DNA of 64,000 nucleotides from Geosiphon pyriformis. Taxonomy: Eukaryota > Glomeromycota > Glomeromycetes > Archaeosporales > Geosiphonaceae. Where the stretch lies: positions 1,729,057-1,793,056 of the forward strand of contig JAAOMT010000134.1 of assembly GCA_016748015.1 (NCBI GenBank), in the 5' to 3' direction. The notes beneath the pieces are model-generated. The model made no database searches, was not told where the DNA came from, and saw only the letters and a list, made by a program, of their open reading frames with translations. The translations under genes and the position numbers were made by a program. How positions within the stretch are numbered: position 1 is the stretch's first letter; each line of letters opens with the position of its first letter. Positions 62,913-64,000 of this stretch are shown in pieces.

Positions 62913-62996
62913 CAGAAAAATATATAAAAAACCAACACATATAACAAAAGCAAACAGAAAAATATATAAAAAACTAACACATATAACAAAAACAAA
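62913..62996 (+). repeat. 42-bp direct repeat, two copies
   Basis: Units 62913-62954 and 62955-62996 start CAGAAAAATATATAAAAAAC and differ at two positions. The period is a multiple of three and would duplicate 14 residues in the 3' part of gypsy B pol. Confidence 0.75.
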
Positions 62997-63448
62997 CAGA
63001 AAAATAAAAATTATTGACAACATTTACTTACTTACACAACAACTGTTTCAACTAATTCAATATTAACAACTAAACATAGAAATTACAATCAATCAACAAA
63101 CTATTCAGTACAAAAACAGAAAAAAAAAGCCAAAACACCAATATAAAAGACCCAAAAAATTGAAAAACATAATAGATAATATATTAGCAAAAGTAAGATT
63201 ATTAGTAGAAACACCAAAGATATTAACACCATATAAAGAATTAATAAAAAAAAACTGAAAATGATAAACACAACAATTTTCAAGAAACTTTTACTATTAC
63301 CACTTAGGACAAAATCTCAATATTCAGAACTTGTATATTAACAACACAAAATAATTATTTGATATAACAATATTGTATTAATTCAAATAATTTGTAGAAA
63401 AAAACAACTTATTTACACAGATACAAACTATATACTAGTTATAAACAG

Positions 63449-64000
63449 TTAGAGATATTTATAGGGATATTTATAGGGATAAGGATATTTATAGGGATAT
63501 TTATAGGGATAGGGATATTTATAGGGATATTTATAGGGATATTTATAGGGATATTTATAGGGATAGGGATATTTATAGGGATATTTATAGGGATATTTAT
63601 AGGGATATTTATAGGGATATTTATAGGGATATTTATAGGGATAGGGATAGGGATAGGGATATTTATAGGGATAGGGATAGGGATAGGGTTAGGGATAGGG
63701 ATAGGGATAGGGATAGGGATAGGGATAGGGTTAGGGATAGGGATAGGGATAGGGTTAGGGATAGGGTTAGGGTTAGGGTTAGGGATAGGGATAGGGATAG
63801 GGATAGGGATAGGGATAGGGATAGGGATAGGGATAGGGATAGGGATATTTATAGGGTTAGGGATAGGGATAGGGATATTTATAGGGATATTTATAGGGAT
63901 AGGGATAGGGATAGGGATAGGGATAGGGATAGGGATAGGGATAGGGATAGGGATAGGGATAGGGATAGGGATAGGGATAGGGATAGGGATAGGGATAGGG
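63449..64000 (+). repeat. Telomere-like hexamer array (right chromosome end)
   Basis: About 550 bp to the window edge made of 6-bp units in one register: ATAGGG (dominant), TTAGGG (clusters near 63685-63790 and 63855) and ATATTT. ATATTT alternates with ATAGGG as a 12-bp unit in the proximal part (63452-63670) and again near 63845-63895. The G-rich strand runs 5' to 3' toward the window end, the polarity of a right telomere. TTAGGG is the usual fungal telomere repeat. The array continues beyond the window. Confidence 0.85.

Larger units (their letters stand above)
54664..63448 (+). mobile_element. Ty3/gypsy element B, 3'-truncated at the telomeric array
   Basis: Begins with a full LTR (54664-55537) and follows element A domain by domain: gag, protease, cysteine pairs, dUTPase, reverse transcriptase, RNase H, integrase. 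After about 63050 the sequence no longer matches A and runs into the hexamer array at 63449 with no 3' LTR. It is more decayed than A in gag and protease but better in dUTPase motifs 4-5. Either a chromosome break was healed by telomere addition inside B, or the array replaced its end by recombination. Confidence 0.85.

Noticed and set aside
62841-63283. Two minus-strand hydrophobic frames (for example MLSIIFIFLFVFVICVSFLY)
   Set aside because: They are antisense to gypsy B pol; the repetition comes from the 42-bp duplication.
1-64000. tRNA or rRNA genes
   Set aside because: No cloverleaf with a GGTTCRANNCC-type arm or rRNA core was recognised by eye; a covariance-model search would be needed to exclude them.

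Overview
The window looks like the end of a chromosome from a very AT-rich fungus with spliceosomal introns. The style of the LINE and Ty3/gypsy proteins and of the decayed gene families matches arbuscular mycorrhizal fungi (Rhizophagus/Glomeromycotina); this rests on memory, not on a database search. About 80% of the window is transposon wreckage. Two confidently intact host genes sit at 12.9-17.2 kb, and a second, broken gene island lies at 39.2-45.8 kb.

Layout. 1-4.0 kb: two ORF1-only LINE derivatives, tail to tail. 4.3-11.15 kb: LINE-1, nearly full length (ORF1 with a zinc knuckle; ORF2 with endonuclease, reverse transcriptase, RNase H and a C-terminal zinc motif). 11.8-12.35 kb: a small coding-like relic. 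12.9-15.8 kb (minus): a three-exon Spp1/CFP1-type PHD-finger gene. It is divergent from an HNH-type zinc protein gene at 16.3-17.2 kb. 17.8-26.9 kb: Ty3/gypsy element A, whose 3' end lies inside LINE-3. 26.9-36.9 kb (minus): LINE-3, which also carries a hAT DNA transposon with a perfect 8-bp target duplication (28.6-32.05 kb) and a solo gypsy LTR (35.3-36.2 kb). 36.9-39.1 kb: AT desert. 39.2-41.1 kb (minus): a broken nuclease-kinase fusion gene. 41.2-45.8 kb: further gene relics. 46.3-52.9 kb: LINE-2. 52.9-54.7 kb: AT desert. 54.7-63.4 kb: gypsy element B, without a 3' LTR. 63.45-64.0 kb: a hexamer array of TTAGGG, ATAGGG and ATATTT, G-rich strand toward the window end, read as a right-hand telomere.

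The most interesting signal is in the gypsy family. Both copies carry, between protease and reverse transcriptase, a cysteine-pair (zinc-ribbon-like) segment, an Asn/Ser/Asp-rich linker and then a recognisable dUTPase domain with its five motifs in order. A has a second dUTPase-like piece against its 3' LTR. Other strong signals are a hairpin at the 3' tail of all LINE tails present, internally deleted LINEs sharing one junction, and decay that repeatedly converts catalytic D/E/H/C codons and Trp/Gln codons in the C-to-T / G-to-A direction (FVDD, FVND, FINN across the three LINEs; YLDN, YLNN in the gypsies).

The elements are dead but their insertion order can be read: LINE-3 first, then gypsy A, the solo LTR and hAT inside it. 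No tRNA, rRNA or CRISPR array was recognised.
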